Assembly: GCA_016794925.1 (NCBI GenBank) | Contig: JAEUIW010000007.1 | Coordinates: forward strand, 62,001 to 126,000 | Direction of reading: 5' to 3' | DNA length: 64,000 bases | Source: Phycisphaerae bacterium | GTDB lineage: Bacteria; Planctomycetota; Phycisphaerae; Phycisphaerales; UBA1924 | Part shown: positions 46,033-56,556 of the stretch, in pieces | Position numbering within the stretch: the stretch's first letter is position 1 | How the letters are laid out: the number at the start of each line of letters is the position of its first letter | Program-made: the position numbers and the translations under genes | Notes under the pieces: model-generated | The model's database searches: none | Seen by the model: only the letters and a program-made list of their open reading frames with translations | Told to the model about the DNA's origin: nothing

Positions 46033-47280
46033 TCAGATATCCAGCAGTAGCCGCTCTGGATTCTCCACCGCGTTCTTGACGAACACGAGGAACTGCACCG
46101 CCTCGGAGCCGTCGATGACGCGATGGTCGTACGACAGCGCGAGGTACATCATGGGCCGAATGGCGACCTGTCCGGGGCGATCGGGGTCTTCGACCGCTCG
46201 GTTCTTGATCGTGTGCATCCCGAGAATCGCTGTCTGAGGCGGGTTCAGAATGGGTGTGCTCATCAGAGAACCGAACACACCACCGTTCGTGATCGTGAAG
46301 GTCCCGCCCTGCATCTCATCGAGCGTGAGCTTCCCGTCTCGAGCCCGGGCCGCAAGGTCCTTGATCCTGCCCTCGACGCCCGCCATCGAGAGGCTCTGGC
46401 AATCCCGAAGGACCGGCACGGTCAGACCTTTGGGCGTGCTGACGGCCACCGCGATGTCGATGTAATCGTGCGACTCAACCTCGGGCCCGTCCGGGCCGGC
46501 AACGAGGTAGGCGTTCACGGCGGGAAATGCCCGGAGCGCACCCGCGGCCGCCTTGACGAAGAACGACATGAAACCAAGGCCGACGCCTTGTTTCTTCTCA
46601 AATTCATCCTTGTATTTCTTGCGAAGATGAATCACCGACGTCATGTCGCACTCGTTGAACGTCGTGAGCATCGCCGCGGCGTGCTGCGCCTCGACCAGCC
46701 GGCTCGCGAGCCGCTGTCGGAGGGGTGACATGCGTTGCCGCCGCACACCCCGACCCGAACTCGCGCCGGATTTCGCCACCACCACGGCGGCCGTGGAAGC
46801 GCCGACTCCGTCCTCGCTTGATTGCCCCGCGGTCGTCGCGGAAATGACGTCATGCTCGCGGATACGGCCTCCGGCGCCGGTTCCCGCGATTCCCTTGAGA
46901 TCCACACCCCGTTCGGCCGCGACCTTGCGGGCGAGCGGCGTGGCACGCACATCGTCGTGCCCGATGGGCGCACGAGCCTCGGGCACAGCCGCCGTTTTCA
47001 TCTCCGCCGGCATGGTGGACGATGCGGCCGCGAACTCAGCGGGGCTCGCTTCCATCACGCGGCCGACGACCGACCCGACCGCGACGGTGTCACCGGCTCG
47101 GGCTGACTGCTCGACCTTCCCGGCCGCGGGAGCGACGACTTCCAGGGTGACCTTGTCGGTTTCGAGCTCAAGAACCGGCTCGTCTCGCTTGACGATCTCG
47201 CCCGACTTCTTGAGCCACGAAGTGATGACACCCGTACGAACGCTTTCGCCCACTTCAGGAATGACGATGTTGGTGGCCAT
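46033..47280 (-). CDS. sucB: Dihydrolipoyl succinyltransferase, E2 of 2-oxoglutarate dehydrogenase
   Basis: E2 core enzyme of the 2-oxoglutarate dehydrogenase complex of the TCA cycle, 415 residues. Domains: lipoyl domain with the lipoylated Lys in [20 protein letters not shown] (about 37-56); Ala/Thr-rich linker; peripheral-subunit-binding domain ([20 protein letters not shown]); second linker; catalytic CAT domain with [20 protein letters not shown] and the active site [18 protein letters not shown]. The set is intact. It is 85 bp after sucA on the same strand, the classical sucAB order. E3 (lpd) is not in the window. Confidence 0.97.
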   Translation of the reverse strand: MATNIVIPEVGESVRTGVITSWLKKSGEIVKRDEPVLELETDKVTLEVVAPAAGKVEQSARAGDTVAVGSVVGRVMEASPAEFAAASSTMPAEMKTAAVPEARAPIGHDDVRATPLARKVAAERGVDLKGIAGTGAGGRIREHDVISATTAGQSSEDGVGASTAAVVVAKSGASSGRGVRRQRMSPLRQRLASRLVEAQHAAAMLTTFNECDMTSVIHLRKKYKDEFEKKQGVGLGFMSFFVKAAAGALRAFPAVNAYLVAGPDGPEVESHDYIDIAVAVSTPKGLTVPVLRDCQSLSMAGVEGRIKDLAARARDGKLTLDEMQGGTFTITNGGVFGSLMSTPILNPPQTAILGMHTIKNRAVEDPDRPGQVAIRPMMYLALSYDHRVIDGSEAVQFLVFVKNAVENPERLLLDI

Positions 47281-47365
47281 GAGTCCTCACGCGTGCACAG
47301 TCCATGCATCTTGTTGTTGATTGCCCCAACCCGGGGGCAACCGCTCGTTGCGGGATAGACCACGC

Positions 47366-50263
47366 TCAGCGTTTCGCCGTGGGCTTGCGCCCCGTAGGGG
47401 CCGCCTGACCGTGCGAACCATTGGTGTGGGTCTTCGACTCTCCCGGCCTGCCCCCGATGGCCGCGGCAAGGATCGCCTCCTGCTCCTCCTTGTGCTTGTG
47501 CTTCGAGCCGGTCGCGGGTGACGCGCTCGGCTGCCGCCCGATGTACGAAACCTCGATGCCCATCTCGGTTCGCAAGACGTCTCGCATGAACATGTACGCC
47601 CCCGCGTTTCGGGGCTCCTCCTGAACCCATACACGCTCGGCATTGGTTGGGTATCGGGAGATGATGTCCTTGGCGAGGCTGGTGTTGAACGGATAGAGCT
47701 GCTCGATCCGGACCATCGCCACGTCGTTCTTCCCGAGCAACGACCTCCGAGCCGACATCTCGTGGTAGATTTTTCCGCAGCAGAGGATCAGCCGCTTCAC
47801 GGCCTCTCGCTCGGGCGGCCCGGACATTGCGGGATCATCGAGCACGTCCATGAACGAGCCGCGGGTGAGGTCCTCGACCCGAGCGGTGGGCTCGCGGAGC
47901 ATCCCCTTCGGAGTCATGACGATCAGGGGTTTGCGGAAATCACGGCGCACCTGCCGCCGAAGGAGGTGGAAGATCTGCGAACCGGTGGTGGGGTTCACGA
48001 CCTGCATGTTGTCGTCCGCGCACAACGCGAGGAACCGCTCCAGCCGGGCCGAGGAGTGCTCCGGACCCGCGCCCTCGTAGCCGTGAGGCAGGAGCAGCAC
48101 CAACCCCGACCATCGGTCCCACTTGAGCTCGGCCGACGCGAGGTACTGGTCGATCATCACCTGCGCGGTATTGCAGAAGTCACCGAATTGCGCCTCCCAC
48201 ATCACGAGCATGCCGGGGTCACCGAGCGAGTAGCCGTAGTCGAATCCCATCACCGAGTACTCGCTCAGGGGGCTGTCGTAGACGCAGAAGCGACCCTGCG
48301 TGAGCGCCCCCTGCCTGTTCGTCTTTCCCGCTTCATCGGGGATCTCGGCCAACGGACGCATGTGATTCAGCGGGGTGTACGCCTCGCCGGTCACAAAATC
48401 TCGCAGCACCGCGTGCCGGTGGCTGAACGTCCCGCGCCGCGCATCCTGACCGCTGAGGCGAACACCATGTCCTTCCAGCAGCAGCGTGCCGATCGCGAAT
48501 TGCTCGCCGTCCGCGTACGTGATGGGCCCCTGCGTGCAGATCGCGGCCCGATCGGCCATGAGCTTCTTGAGCTTTGGATTGACGTTGAACCCCTCGGGCG
48601 CGCGGCCGAGCGCCCCGCACACTTCCCGGAGCATCTGCATGGGGACGCCCGTCTCGATCGGCGCGTGCGAATACTCGCCCCCCATGCCTTTCCACCGCTT
48701 GCCGCCCGCGTCGATGTTCGGGCCGCGCGGGGCAGTCTTGGCCCGCGCCTGCGCCGCCTCGAGCGATTCGCTCAGCCGGCGCTGAATCTCGTCCACATCC
48801 TGCCGTGAAATAACGCCCTCCGCGAGCAATCGCTCGGCGAATCCCTCAAGCACCGAACGCTTCGCCTTGACCAACTTGGCCAGGATCGGCTGCGTGTACG
48901 ATGGCTCGTCCTGCTCGTTGTGCCCGTACTTCCGGAAGCACCACATGTCGATAAAAACGTCCTTGCGGAAGGTCTGACGGTATTCGACCGCGAGGCGGGC
49001 CACGGCGACGACCGCTTCGGGGTCCTCACCATTCACGTGAAAGACCGGACTCTCGACCATCTTCGCTAGGTCGGTGCAGTACGGGCTGGAGCGGGCGTCC
49101 TCCGGTCCGGTGGTGAACCCGACGAGGTTGTTGACCACCGCGTGGATCGTGCCCCCCGTTGTGTATCCATCCAGCTGAGAAAAATTCAACACTTCGGCGA
49201 CCACGCCCTGCCCGATCACCGCCGCGTCGCCGTGTAGAAGCACGGGAATCACACGTCGCCGCTCGGCATCACCTTTCAGTCGTTGCTTGGCTCGGCAGCG
49301 TCCCTCCACCACGGCGTTGACGCTCTCCAGATGGCTGGGATTACTGGCCATCGCCAGGTGGACCTTGCGGCCCCCCGCCACCGTTCGCTCACCGGAATAA
49401 CCGCGGTGATACTTCACGTCGCCGCCGCCGTCAACGAAGTCGTCCTCCCAACTGTCTTCGAATTCCGTGAAGACCTGCTCGTAGGTCTTTCCCATGATGT
49501 TGTTGAGCAGGTTCAGCCGGCCACGGTGCGGCATGCCGATGACCAACTCCTCGACCCCGCTCGCCGCCGCGGCTTCGATGATCTCTTCCATGAGCGGCAC
49601 CAGCGACTCGCCTCCCTCGAGACTGAACCGCTTCTGATCGACGTACCGCTTCTGAAGAAACACCTCGAACTGCTCGGCTCGCGTGAGTTGCTCCAAGATC
49701 TGCCGCTTGTGCGCCGCGTCCAGGCTGACGCGGCCGCCGTCACGCTCCACCCGTTCGCACAACCATCGTTGCTCGGACTCTTCCGACACGAAACCAAACT
49801 CGGGCCCGATCGCCCCGCAGTATGCACGCTCCAGAACAGCGATCAATTCCCGCAGCGTCGCTCGACCGCCCGAGCCCACGACCACTCCCTGGGTTGAGAC
49901 CGACGTGTCGAGATCGGACGATCGCAGTCCGTGCGTCGCGGGGTCGAGCGCCGCCGGCCGGCGTCGCTCACGTCCGAATGGATCCAGCCGCGCGGCAAGG
50001 TGACCCAACGTCCGGTACGCCCGCACCAACCCCGCGGCTGCACGATCGACGCGAACCGCCTCAGACACCGCTTCCGCACTGGGGGCGACGGCACCGCCAC
50101 GGCCCGTCGGAGACGCCATCGCCAAGTCGAAACCCTGAAAGAACGCCCTGACGTCGTCAGCGACCGAGGCAGGATTGGACTTGAACGCCCGATACTGATC
50201 CTCAAGGTACTCGGGACTCCAACCGTTCACCGAAGCGGGCACTGAATTCACACGCTGCGTCAT
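47366..50263 (-). CDS. sucA: 2-oxoglutarate dehydrogenase E1 component
   Basis: ThDP-dependent decarboxylase of the 2-oxoglutarate dehydrogenase complex, 965 residues. The N-terminal E2-binding segment is WSPEYLEDQYRAFKSNPASV. The ThDP/Mg site is HGDAAVIGQGVVAEVLNFSQ, followed by GGTIHAVVNNLVGFTTGPED. Other E1o hallmarks are GMPHRGRLNLLNNIMGKTYE and, near the end, LLPHGYEGAGPEHSSARLER and YNFNTSLAK-like FNTSLAKDIISRYPTNAERV. Start at ATG 50263, which has an AGGTGAGG ribosome-binding site; GTG 50272 is the in-frame alternative. The last 40 residues form a charged, Thr/Gly/Lys-rich tail. The gene is 240 bp from pstB. Confidence 0.97.
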   Translation of the reverse strand: MTQRVNSVPASVNGWSPEYLEDQYRAFKSNPASVADDVRAFFQGFDLAMASPTGRGGAVAPSAEAVSEAVRVDRAAAGLVRAYRTLGHLAARLDPFGRERRRPAALDPATHGLRSSDLDTSVSTQGVVVGSGGRATLRELIAVLERAYCGAIGPEFGFVSEESEQRWLCERVERDGGRVSLDAAHKRQILEQLTRAEQFEVFLQKRYVDQKRFSLEGGESLVPLMEEIIEAAAASGVEELVIGMPHRGRLNLLNNIMGKTYEQVFTEFEDSWEDDFVDGGGDVKYHRGYSGERTVAGGRKVHLAMASNPSHLESVNAVVEGRCRAKQRLKGDAERRRVIPVLLHGDAAVIGQGVVAEVLNFSQLDGYTTGGTIHAVVNNLVGFTTGPEDARSSPYCTDLAKMVESPVFHVNGEDPEAVVAVARLAVEYRQTFRKDVFIDMWCFRKYGHNEQDEPSYTQPILAKLVKAKRSVLEGFAERLLAEGVISRQDVDEIQRRLSESLEAAQARAKTAPRGPNIDAGGKRWKGMGGEYSHAPIETGVPMQMLREVCGALGRAPEGFNVNPKLKKLMADRAAICTQGPITYADGEQFAIGTLLLEGHGVRLSGQDARRGTFSHRHAVLRDFVTGEAYTPLNHMRPLAEIPDEAGKTNRQGALTQGRFCVYDSPLSEYSVMGFDYGYSLGDPGMLVMWEAQFGDFCNTAQVMIDQYLASAELKWDRWSGLVLLLPHGYEGAGPEHSSARLERFLALCADDNMQVVNPTTGSQIFHLLRRQVRRDFRKPLIVMTPKGMLREPTARVEDLTRGSFMDVLDDPAMSGPPEREAVKRLILCCGKIYHEMSARRSLLGKNDVAMVRIEQLYPFNTSLAKDIISRYPTNAERVWVQEEPRNAGAYMFMRDVLRTEMGIEVSYIGRQPSASPATGSKHKHKEEQEAILAAAIGGRPGESKTHTNGSHGQAAPTGRKPTAKR

Positions 50264-50266
50264 GCG

Positions 50267-50274
50267 CCTCACCT
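50267..50274 (-). promoter_or_regulatory. Ribosome-binding site that fixes the sucA start
   Basis: AGGTGAGG on the minus strand ends 3 nt before ATG 50263, so ATG 50263 is preferred over GTG 50272, which lies inside this site. Confidence 0.6.
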
Positions 50275-50503
50275 GTGCAATTGGCCCGCGGGGCCCGGAT
50301 GACTGACCAACGCCTCAATTGGCTGCTTTGCTCCGTCACAGTCCGGGAGCCCCATTGGGACTGGTATGCCGTACCGCTCAGCCATTCTATTCACAGCATC
50401 GACTTGGACACACCCCCACAGTGGTCTCGGCCGATCAATCGCAATCGGAAGCTAAGTCCTTGCGGAGATCGACAAGACGTCAGCCCAAACACAATACAAA
50501 TCA

Positions 50504-51436
50504 TTACCCGAACCGACCACGAACATAATCCTCGGTTTCCTTGAGACGCGGATTCTGAAAAATCGTCGCCGTCGGGCCGTATTCAACCAGCCTCCCGAGG
50601 TACATGAACGCGGTGAAATCACTGACCCTGGCCGCCTGCTGCATGTTGTGGGTCACGATGACCACCGTCAGCCGGCCGCGGATCTCGTGGATGAACTCTT
50701 CGATTCGCAGGGTCGCGATCGGGTCGAGCGCCGAGCAGGGCTCGTCCATCAGCAGGACCTCGGGTTCCGCGGCGATCGCTCGCGCGATGCACAGCCGTTG
50801 CTGCTGACCTCCCGACATTCCCAGCGCCGACTCGTGCAGGCGGTCCTTCACCTCGTCCCACAGCGCCGCGGCACGCAGGGCCCGCTCGCAGGTCTCCTTG
50901 AGCAGACTCTTGCGGTTCTCCCCGTCAATACGGAGCGCGTACACGACGTTCTCGAAAATCGACATCGGAAACGGGTTGCTCTTCTGGAACACCATACCCA
51001 TGCGCTTGCGCAGGTCGATGACATCGACGTACGGCGAATACACCGACTCCCCGTTCAGCCGCATGTCGCCCTCGATTCGCACCCCGTCGATGAGGTCATT
51101 GAGACGGTTGATCGACCGCAGCAGCGTGCTCTTCCCGCAACCCGATGGCCCCACCAGCGCGGTCACTTTTCCACGAGGCACGGGCATGCTGATCGCGTGC
51201 AACGCCTTGGCCGCGCCGTAGTACAGCTCGAAATCACTCACCTCCAGCACCGCCGACGCGGCCATGACCTCATCGTGGATTGCCGCGCGGAACGGCCGAT
51301 TGGCGCGAATCGCCTGGATCGCGCCGTACTCTGAGCCCGTGAGCGGCCGGACGGAGCCGCCGGCCCCTTGCGAACGACCCGAAATTGTGCCGTCCGGCGA
51401 CACGCCGATGATAGGTCGATGCTGAACTTGCGACAC
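50504..51436 (-). CDS. pstB: Phosphate ABC transporter ATP-binding protein
   Basis: ATPase of the high-affinity phosphate importer. Walker A is [20 protein letters not shown], the signature [17 protein letters not shown], Walker [14 protein letters not shown] and the switch His lies in [20 protein letters not shown]. Two starts are possible: GTG 51436 (310 residues, 14 nt after the pstA stop, with an upstream AGAGGG) and ATG 51265 (253 residues, the usual PstB length). I chose the longer because codon use of the extra 57 residues looks coding and no long untranslated gap is left; the extension itself is unusual ([20 protein letters not shown]). It is the last gene in pstSCAB. Confidence 0.93.
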   Translation of the reverse strand: MSQVQHRPIIGVSPDGTISGRSQGAGGSVRPLTGSEYGAIQAIRANRPFRAAIHDEVMAASAVLEVSDFELYYGAAKALHAISMPVPRGKVTALVGPSGCGKSTLLRSINRLNDLIDGVRIEGDMRLNGESVYSPYVDVIDLRKRMGMVFQKSNPFPMSIFENVVYALRIDGENRKSLLKETCERALRAAALWDEVKDRLHESALGMSGGQQQRLCIARAIAAEPEVLLMDEPCSALDPIATLRIEEFIHEIRGRLTVVIVTHNMQQAARVSDFTAFMYLGRLVEYGPTATIFQNPRLKETEDYVRGRFG

Positions 51437-51450
51437 CACGCGACGCCCTC

Positions 51451-53571
51451 TCAGAAATGCCCCCCGCCGAATCGACGACGCAGTCGCGCCCGCAGCCCGA
51501 TTGCCGTGATGTTCAACGTGACCACCACGGACATCAGAATGAAAGTCGTGGTCCACACCAGCGGCCGTGCGCCCTCGGAATCCGGACTCTGAAAGCCCAG
51601 GTCGAAGATGTGAAAGCCCAGGTGCATGAAGCTCCGTTCGAGGTGGAGCCACGGAAAACTCGCCTCGAACGGCAATTCGGAGGCCAGCTTCACGGCACCC
51701 ACGAGCATCAGCGGAGCCACCTCGCCCGCTCCGCGCGCCATCGCGAGGATCATCCCCGTCATGATCCCCGGGGCCGCACGCGGCAGCACCACCCGGCGAA
51801 TGGTCTGCCACTTGCTCGCGCCGCACCCGTAACTCCCCTCGCGCAGGCTGCGCGGCACGGCGCTGATGGCCTCCTCGGTCGAGACGATCACGACCGGCAG
51901 CGTCAACAGGGCGAGCGTCAGTGACGCCCACAGCACCCCCGGCGTACCGAACGTCGCCGCGGGTCGCTCGCGAAAGAACCCGTGGAAATACGGCAGGCGT
52001 ACCACCAACACACCGACACCGACGATCACACCTAGCCAACCCAGCAGCGAAAGAAACCGGCCGAGCATCTTTATCGCCGAGTCCGGACGCAGCGGCCTGA
52101 TCTTCGCGACCAGACCCAACACGATCGAAGCCGCCGCGAGCACCACCGTGAGGCCGACGATGCCCCACCACGATTGTGGAGACAAGGGCGCTTGGGGGCC
52201 GCGGTCAACCCAAGACCCGACTGAATAGCAGAAGAACCCGAGTCCGAATACGCCGTAGACAATGCTCGGGACACCCGCGAGATTGTTCACGGCAACCCGA
52301 ACCGCGCTGACCACCCAGCCCTGGCGCGCATATTCCCGCAGATACAAGGCAGCCACCACGCCCATCGGCACCACGAGCACGCACAGCAGCAGCGTCATCG
52401 CGACCGTCCCGAAGATCACGGGCATGATCCCGCCCTCGGTGTTGGTCTCACGCGGCCCGTCGGTCAGAAACTCCCACCAGCGCGCGAGGTAGACGCGCAC
52501 CTTTCCGACCACGCCTATGTCGTTCGCCGGCACGCACCGCACCACCTGGGACAGGAGCATCGGCGACCCGGGCTCGGACTGCGAAATCGGCGCGAACCGC
52601 TGCGTGCCGGGATCGGTCACGATCCACCGGTGCATGGCGTCCTCCGCCTCCAGGCGCCGGACCCGTTCCATGATTGTGGAAAAGCCCGCACGGAGCTCGC
52701 CCGCACGTTGCTCCGAACTCGCTCGAATCGCACCAAAATCCGCTTCGGTGATCGCTCCTTCGGCGTGCCGCAGTTCCGCGAGGCGAACCCCGTTCTGGAG
52801 TGCGGTCAGTTCCCGGTTGATGACGCCGACATCTTCCTCTTTTAGCCGCTCGATGTGAGTCCGACGCGCCACCGCCGCGACGTGCGCGGGCCCGAACGCA
52901 CGCAGGGTCTCCTCCGGACCCTCGCATACAAACGTGGTCTGCCGCACCCGCCTCGGACCGCCCCCGCCGGCCTCGTTCAACTCAGCGCGCTCGAACCGCC
53001 GCGAACCGTGCTCCGTGTCCGTGGTCCCGACCAGAGGCTCGTCCGCGCCGATGACAACCTCCTCGACACTCACGATCGCGCCGGGCTGACCAATCCACGG
53101 CCCCCACTGCAGCCGTTCGACAAGCACCGCGTGCGGCGGCAAATCGATGGACGCGATGTCCCCAGCATCCACCCAGCGGAAGGGCTCACCCAGAATCTCC
53201 TTGTTGCCCACTCGGTACAGCGTCCGGATCACACGACCGTCGGTCGTGAGCGCCCCCTCGATGTCGGTTTTGCGCAGCGCCTCGACTCGCGCGGGTTCCG
53301 ACTCGTACGCCTCGGATCGGACGGGCATCCCGAGGAACGTCGAACCGTCCCGCAGTGTCACCAGATGAATGGGCGCGGGCCAGAATGTCCTGAATCCGTT
53401 CCACAATACCACGCCGATCAGGCTCAGGATGATCGTCAGCGAAAGGCACAGCGCCATCCCCGAAAGCCAGACCATCGGCTCGCCTCGCGCCCACAACGAT
53501 GAGGCTCGCTTCACGACGTGAGGCGGACGCCCCCCCGTTTCCGGATCCTGCTTCGCAGCGACGGAAGTCAC
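51451..53571 (-). CDS. pstA: Phosphate ABC transporter permease PstA, enlarged
   Basis: Permease of 706 residues, against about 280-300 in the common form. First helix at about 34-57 ([20 protein letters not shown]). Residues 60-380 make a large extracytoplasmic insertion, with a beta-rich part ([20 protein letters not shown]) and a helical, probably coiled-coil part (235-310, [20 protein letters not shown]). The MetI-type permease domain follows ([20 protein letters not shown]) with the EAA loop [20 protein letters not shown]. Start at GTG 53571, whose GTGA overlaps the pstC stop, so they are translationally coupled. Such enlarged PstA proteins occur in some proteobacteria; the inserted domain's role is unknown. 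Confidence 0.92.
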   Translation of the reverse strand: MTSVAAKQDPETGGRPPHVVKRASSLWARGEPMVWLSGMALCLSLTIILSLIGVVLWNGFRTFWPAPIHLVTLRDGSTFLGMPVRSEAYESEPARVEALRKTDIEGALTTDGRVIRTLYRVGNKEILGEPFRWVDAGDIASIDLPPHAVLVERLQWGPWIGQPGAIVSVEEVVIGADEPLVGTTDTEHGSRRFERAELNEAGGGGPRRVRQTTFVCEGPEETLRAFGPAHVAAVARRTHIERLKEEDVGVINRELTALQNGVRLAELRHAEGAITEADFGAIRASSEQRAGELRAGFSTIMERVRRLEAEDAMHRWIVTDPGTQRFAPISQSEPGSPMLLSQVVRCVPANDIGVVGKVRVYLARWWEFLTDGPRETNTEGGIMPVIFGTVAMTLLLCVLVVPMGVVAALYLREYARQGWVVSAVRVAVNNLAGVPSIVYGVFGLGFFCYSVGSWVDRGPQAPLSPQSWWGIVGLTVVLAAASIVLGLVAKIRPLRPDSAIKMLGRFLSLLGWLGVIVGVGVLVVRLPYFHGFFRERPAATFGTPGVLWASLTLALLTLPVVIVSTEEAISAVPRSLREGSYGCGASKWQTIRRVVLPRAAPGIMTGMILAMARGAGEVAPLMLVGAVKLASELPFEASFPWLHLERSFMHLGFHIFDLGFQSPDSEGARPLVWTTTFILMSVVVTLNITAIGLRARLRRRFGGGHF

Positions 53572-56423
53572 AGCGAGGCGCTCCGGCGTCGGAATCGCTG
53601 CCGAACGACCTCCGCGAGAGAGTTGACGGCGAACGTCATCACAAACAGGACCAGGCCGCACAGGAACAGGACGCAGTAGTGGGTCGAGCCCTGCGCGGCC
53701 TCGGGCAGTTCGACGGCGATATTCGCGGACAGCGAACGCAGGCCGTCGAACAGGCTCGCGCTCATGATCGGGGTGTTCCCGGTGGCCATGAGCACGACCA
53801 TGGTCTCGCCAGCCGCGCGACCCAACCCGATCATGACCGCGCTGAACACGCCGCTCCCGGCGACCGGTAGGACGATGCGCACCGCCGTCTGCCATCGCGT
53901 CGCGCCCGCGGCGAGCGACGCCGATCGCAACCCCTCGGGCACCGCGGACATCGAGTCCTCGCAAATGGTGTAAATTATCGGGATCACCGCCACGCTCATG
54001 GCCAGGGCGACCACGAGCGTGTTCCGCTGCTGGAACGTACCGAAGATCGAATCACGTGTGTCGAGGTCGCACGCCGTCAGCACCGACGCCGCGACCGACG
54101 CCAGCGCCCCGGCCGAGACCAACGCAAACACCAGGCGGATCCCTTCCGTCGCGGCCGCGCCCACGTGCGAATCGCCAAGCCCGGTCATCCGCGCGAGCGA
54201 CGCGATCCGCCGTCCCATCGCGATCGAAACAAAAATCGCCGCACCGGGGAACACCAGCAAGAGCCAACCAGACCACGCGCCCCCGTAGGCGCCATTGAGC
54301 CATTGTCGCAGGTCGCCTCGATCCCAGCTGTGGCGCAAGACGACCGCCCGCACCTCCGGATCCGTGAGCGAACCCTTCGGCCGCACCACCCGCCCGTCGC
54401 GCCAGAACAGCCCCTCGCGCTGCAGCCGACGCCCCTCAATCGCGGTGAGATCGTTCCGCGATCCGACCCATGCGGGCCATTGCTCGCGCGGCAGCGCCTC
54501 GTGCGATCCCGCGAGCACCAGCACCTCTGCCTCGCTCGGAGCGAAGAGCGTCCGCTCCAGCGTCGGACCGATCCACGCCGCCGAAGTTGCCGAGAACATG
54601 AAGGCCGTCGCCATCAACGCCGCGCGAGCCCACAAAGGCACAAACCGGGCGACCCTCGGTGGCACGGCCTGCCACGCGTGCGCGCACAGCAGGACACCGA
54701 TCGGGATGGTGAGGAACGCCGAGAGAACCGCGGAAAGGTGGCTCTTCACGAACGGCGCCACGAGCATCGCCGTCACGAAGCCCAGCACCACGCTGGGTAG
54801 CGACGCCATCATCTCGATCAAGGGCTTGACCGCTCCGCGCACCCGACGATCAAGGAACTCGCTCGTGCACAGCGCCGCCAGGATCGCCAACGGAACCGCG
54901 AACACCATCGTGTAGATCGTGGCCTTGAGCGTGCCCCAGATCAGCGGCGCCAGCCCCAGTTTGGGCTCGGCGGCGTCGTCACCGGAAGAACTCTGGTACG
55001 TGTGCGAAGGCTCCGGGTCGCCCTCGTACCACACCCGCCCGAACAGGCTCGCCATCGTGGCTTCCGGGTGCCCCGCAAAGACGTCCCAGGTCGTTAGCGT
55101 GCCCGAGACTCCCAAGGCAGCCAGACCGTCGCCCTTGGGCGCGATCATCGCCAGCCGCGGGGCCCCGAGCCGGCCCTCGCTCACCTCCACCACCGTCTTG
55201 CCGCTGGTCATGTTCAGGAGCCGCAGCGTGCCCCCGGCATCCGCGGCTACGAAATTGCGATCTCGCTCGCTCGGATAGAGCGAGGTCACCGGCCCCGACA
55301 TGGCACCCAGATCATGCGCCCGAACCCACCGCTGCCTGTCGGCGTTGGTCGTGTCCGGTGTCCGGGCCGCGAACCACCCCGATAGATTGCCCCCGTCGTC
55401 CCCCACGATCATCGTCTTCGCGCCCACGAGCATCGTCACGCTGGTGAGACGACGACCGGGCGCCGCCAGATTCACCGTTTCGATCAGCTCCGGTCGCTCG
55501 GGGTCCGCGATCGAGAATCGGCGGCACTCACCGTCCTCCCACACGGCCAGTACCATGGACGCATCCCCCGTTCCGAACAGCCATCGCGGCAGACGGTCGC
55601 CCGTCGCACGCGGCTCAAACGGAAAATCATGGTGCGTCAACTTCGCTCGGCTCGGGCCCCCACCCAGGGGTGTGATCCGTCGTACCCTCTCGAGCGCGCC
55701 GGTCCCATCCTCCCGGATCGCAACCATCAGCTCCCCGGCGCCGCTGGGGAGATAGTCGATCCGCCGCACCGCACCCGACCCCCTCTCCAGAGCCACCGGA
55801 GCGGGCAGGTCCACGATCGGCTCGCACAGTCGCAATTGACCGAGAACGGTCCGCGTAACCACGCCTGCGTCGTGAATCCGCGTTCCGCCCACCGCGAGGG
55901 TGGACAATGCCACGGCGGATTCGGGATCGAGCAGGAATCGGGCCGCGGTTGTGATCTTTCCTACCTGCACGCTGCCGTCGTCGTACCCGAGCGACACGTA
56001 CCCCTCGCGCGGAGATCGTGACCAAGCCGTGACCGTTCGACCCTCCGGAGCGATACGCCGCTCGAACGCCGGAAGCCCCGTCGCGGCTTCGTAGCCGCGC
56101 AGCACCCCGTCTCCGCCCATGACCATGAGCACGCTCCGGTGCTCGTCGAGGGTCGCCCACAATGCGCCGGGCTCGACCGCGACGTGAATCACCGATGGTG
56201 CCGAGGCATGACCGGGTCTGAACAGGTCCGCCACTTCCACGGTGAGATACACGCAGATCCCGAGCACGGCCGCCACCACCCCGAGACCGCCGATGGTGAT
56301 GAACACCGTCGTGAACGCGTCCATCGCGTGAACCCGACGACGGGTCTTCCTGCGCCGCACCGGGGCGGCGCCGACCGCTTCGACGGGGATGAGCCCTGGC
56401 TGTTCGGCATTCGGCTCGTTCAT
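53568..56423 (-). CDS. pstC: Phosphate ABC transporter permease PstC with propeller-like insertion
   Basis: Permease of 951 residues from ATG 56423 (GTG 56456 is an alternative), against about 300-320 normally. After a basic N-terminus (RRRKTRRRVHAM) and TM1 (about 37-62), residues 75-455 form a repeated beta-strand domain with WD40-like units (LMVMGGDGVLRGYEAATGLP, YVSLGYDDGSVQVGKI, TMIVGDDGGNLSGWFA, NFVAADAGGTLRLLNMTSGK). The MetI permease starts near 490 (PLIWGTLKATIYTMVFAVPL) and has a further insert of about 140 residues (595-735, GPTLERTLFAPSEAEVLVLA). The EAA loop is EDSMSAVPEGLRSASLAAGA. The propeller would face the periplasm and may bind a partner or regulate uptake. Confidence 0.92.
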   Translation of the reverse strand: MNEPNAEQPGLIPVEAVGAAPVRRRKTRRRVHAMDAFTTVFITIGGLGVVAAVLGICVYLTVEVADLFRPGHASAPSVIHVAVEPGALWATLDEHRSVLMVMGGDGVLRGYEAATGLPAFERRIAPEGRTVTAWSRSPREGYVSLGYDDGSVQVGKITTAARFLLDPESAVALSTLAVGGTRIHDAGVVTRTVLGQLRLCEPIVDLPAPVALERGSGAVRRIDYLPSGAGELMVAIREDGTGALERVRRITPLGGGPSRAKLTHHDFPFEPRATGDRLPRWLFGTGDASMVLAVWEDGECRRFSIADPERPELIETVNLAAPGRRLTSVTMLVGAKTMIVGDDGGNLSGWFAARTPDTTNADRQRWVRAHDLGAMSGPVTSLYPSERDRNFVAADAGGTLRLLNMTSGKTVVEVSEGRLGAPRLAMIAPKGDGLAALGVSGTLTTWDVFAGHPEATMASLFGRVWYEGDPEPSHTYQSSSGDDAAEPKLGLAPLIWGTLKATIYTMVFAVPLAILAALCTSEFLDRRVRGAVKPLIEMMASLPSVVLGFVTAMLVAPFVKSHLSAVLSAFLTIPIGVLLCAHAWQAVPPRVARFVPLWARAALMATAFMFSATSAAWIGPTLERTLFAPSEAEVLVLAGSHEALPREQWPAWVGSRNDLTAIEGRRLQREGLFWRDGRVVRPKGSLTDPEVRAVVLRHSWDRGDLRQWLNGAYGGAWSGWLLLVFPGAAIFVSIAMGRRIASLARMTGLGDSHVGAAATEGIRLVFALVSAGALASVAASVLTACDLDTRDSIFGTFQQRNTLVVALAMSVAVIPIIYTICEDSMSAVPEGLRSASLAAGATRWQTAVRIVLPVAGSGVFSAVMIGLGRAAGETMVVLMATGNTPIMSASLFDGLRSLSANIAVELPEAAQGSTHYCVLFLCGLVLFVMTFAVNSLAEVVRQRFRRRSASL

Positions 56424-56479
56424 CGGTACCCGCGATTCACCCGGTCCCCCGAGCACGAACTTCAGGCTGCGCCGCCGCC

Positions 56480-56535
56480 AAAGAAAAACAGCGTCGTCAC
56501 CCCAGGTTCGTCCACGTCCCGAGGGTGACGACGCT
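56480..56535 (-). terminator. Intrinsic terminator between pstS and pstC
   Basis: Perfect 13-bp arms AGCGTCGTCACCC (56490-56502) and GGGTGACGACGCT (56523-56535) with a 20-nt loop. On the minus strand the stem is followed by GTTTTTCTTT (56480-56489), a classical U-tract. It lies between the pstS stop and pstC start, so most transcripts should stop here, giving excess binding protein over permease. Confidence 0.85.
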
Positions 56536-56556
56536 CGACTCGGTCGGTCGATGGCC

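Noticed and set aside
50384..50389. -10 element (TAGAAT) for sucA
   Set aside because: Good hexamer on the minus strand but no -35 in a proper place; too weak to list as a promoter.
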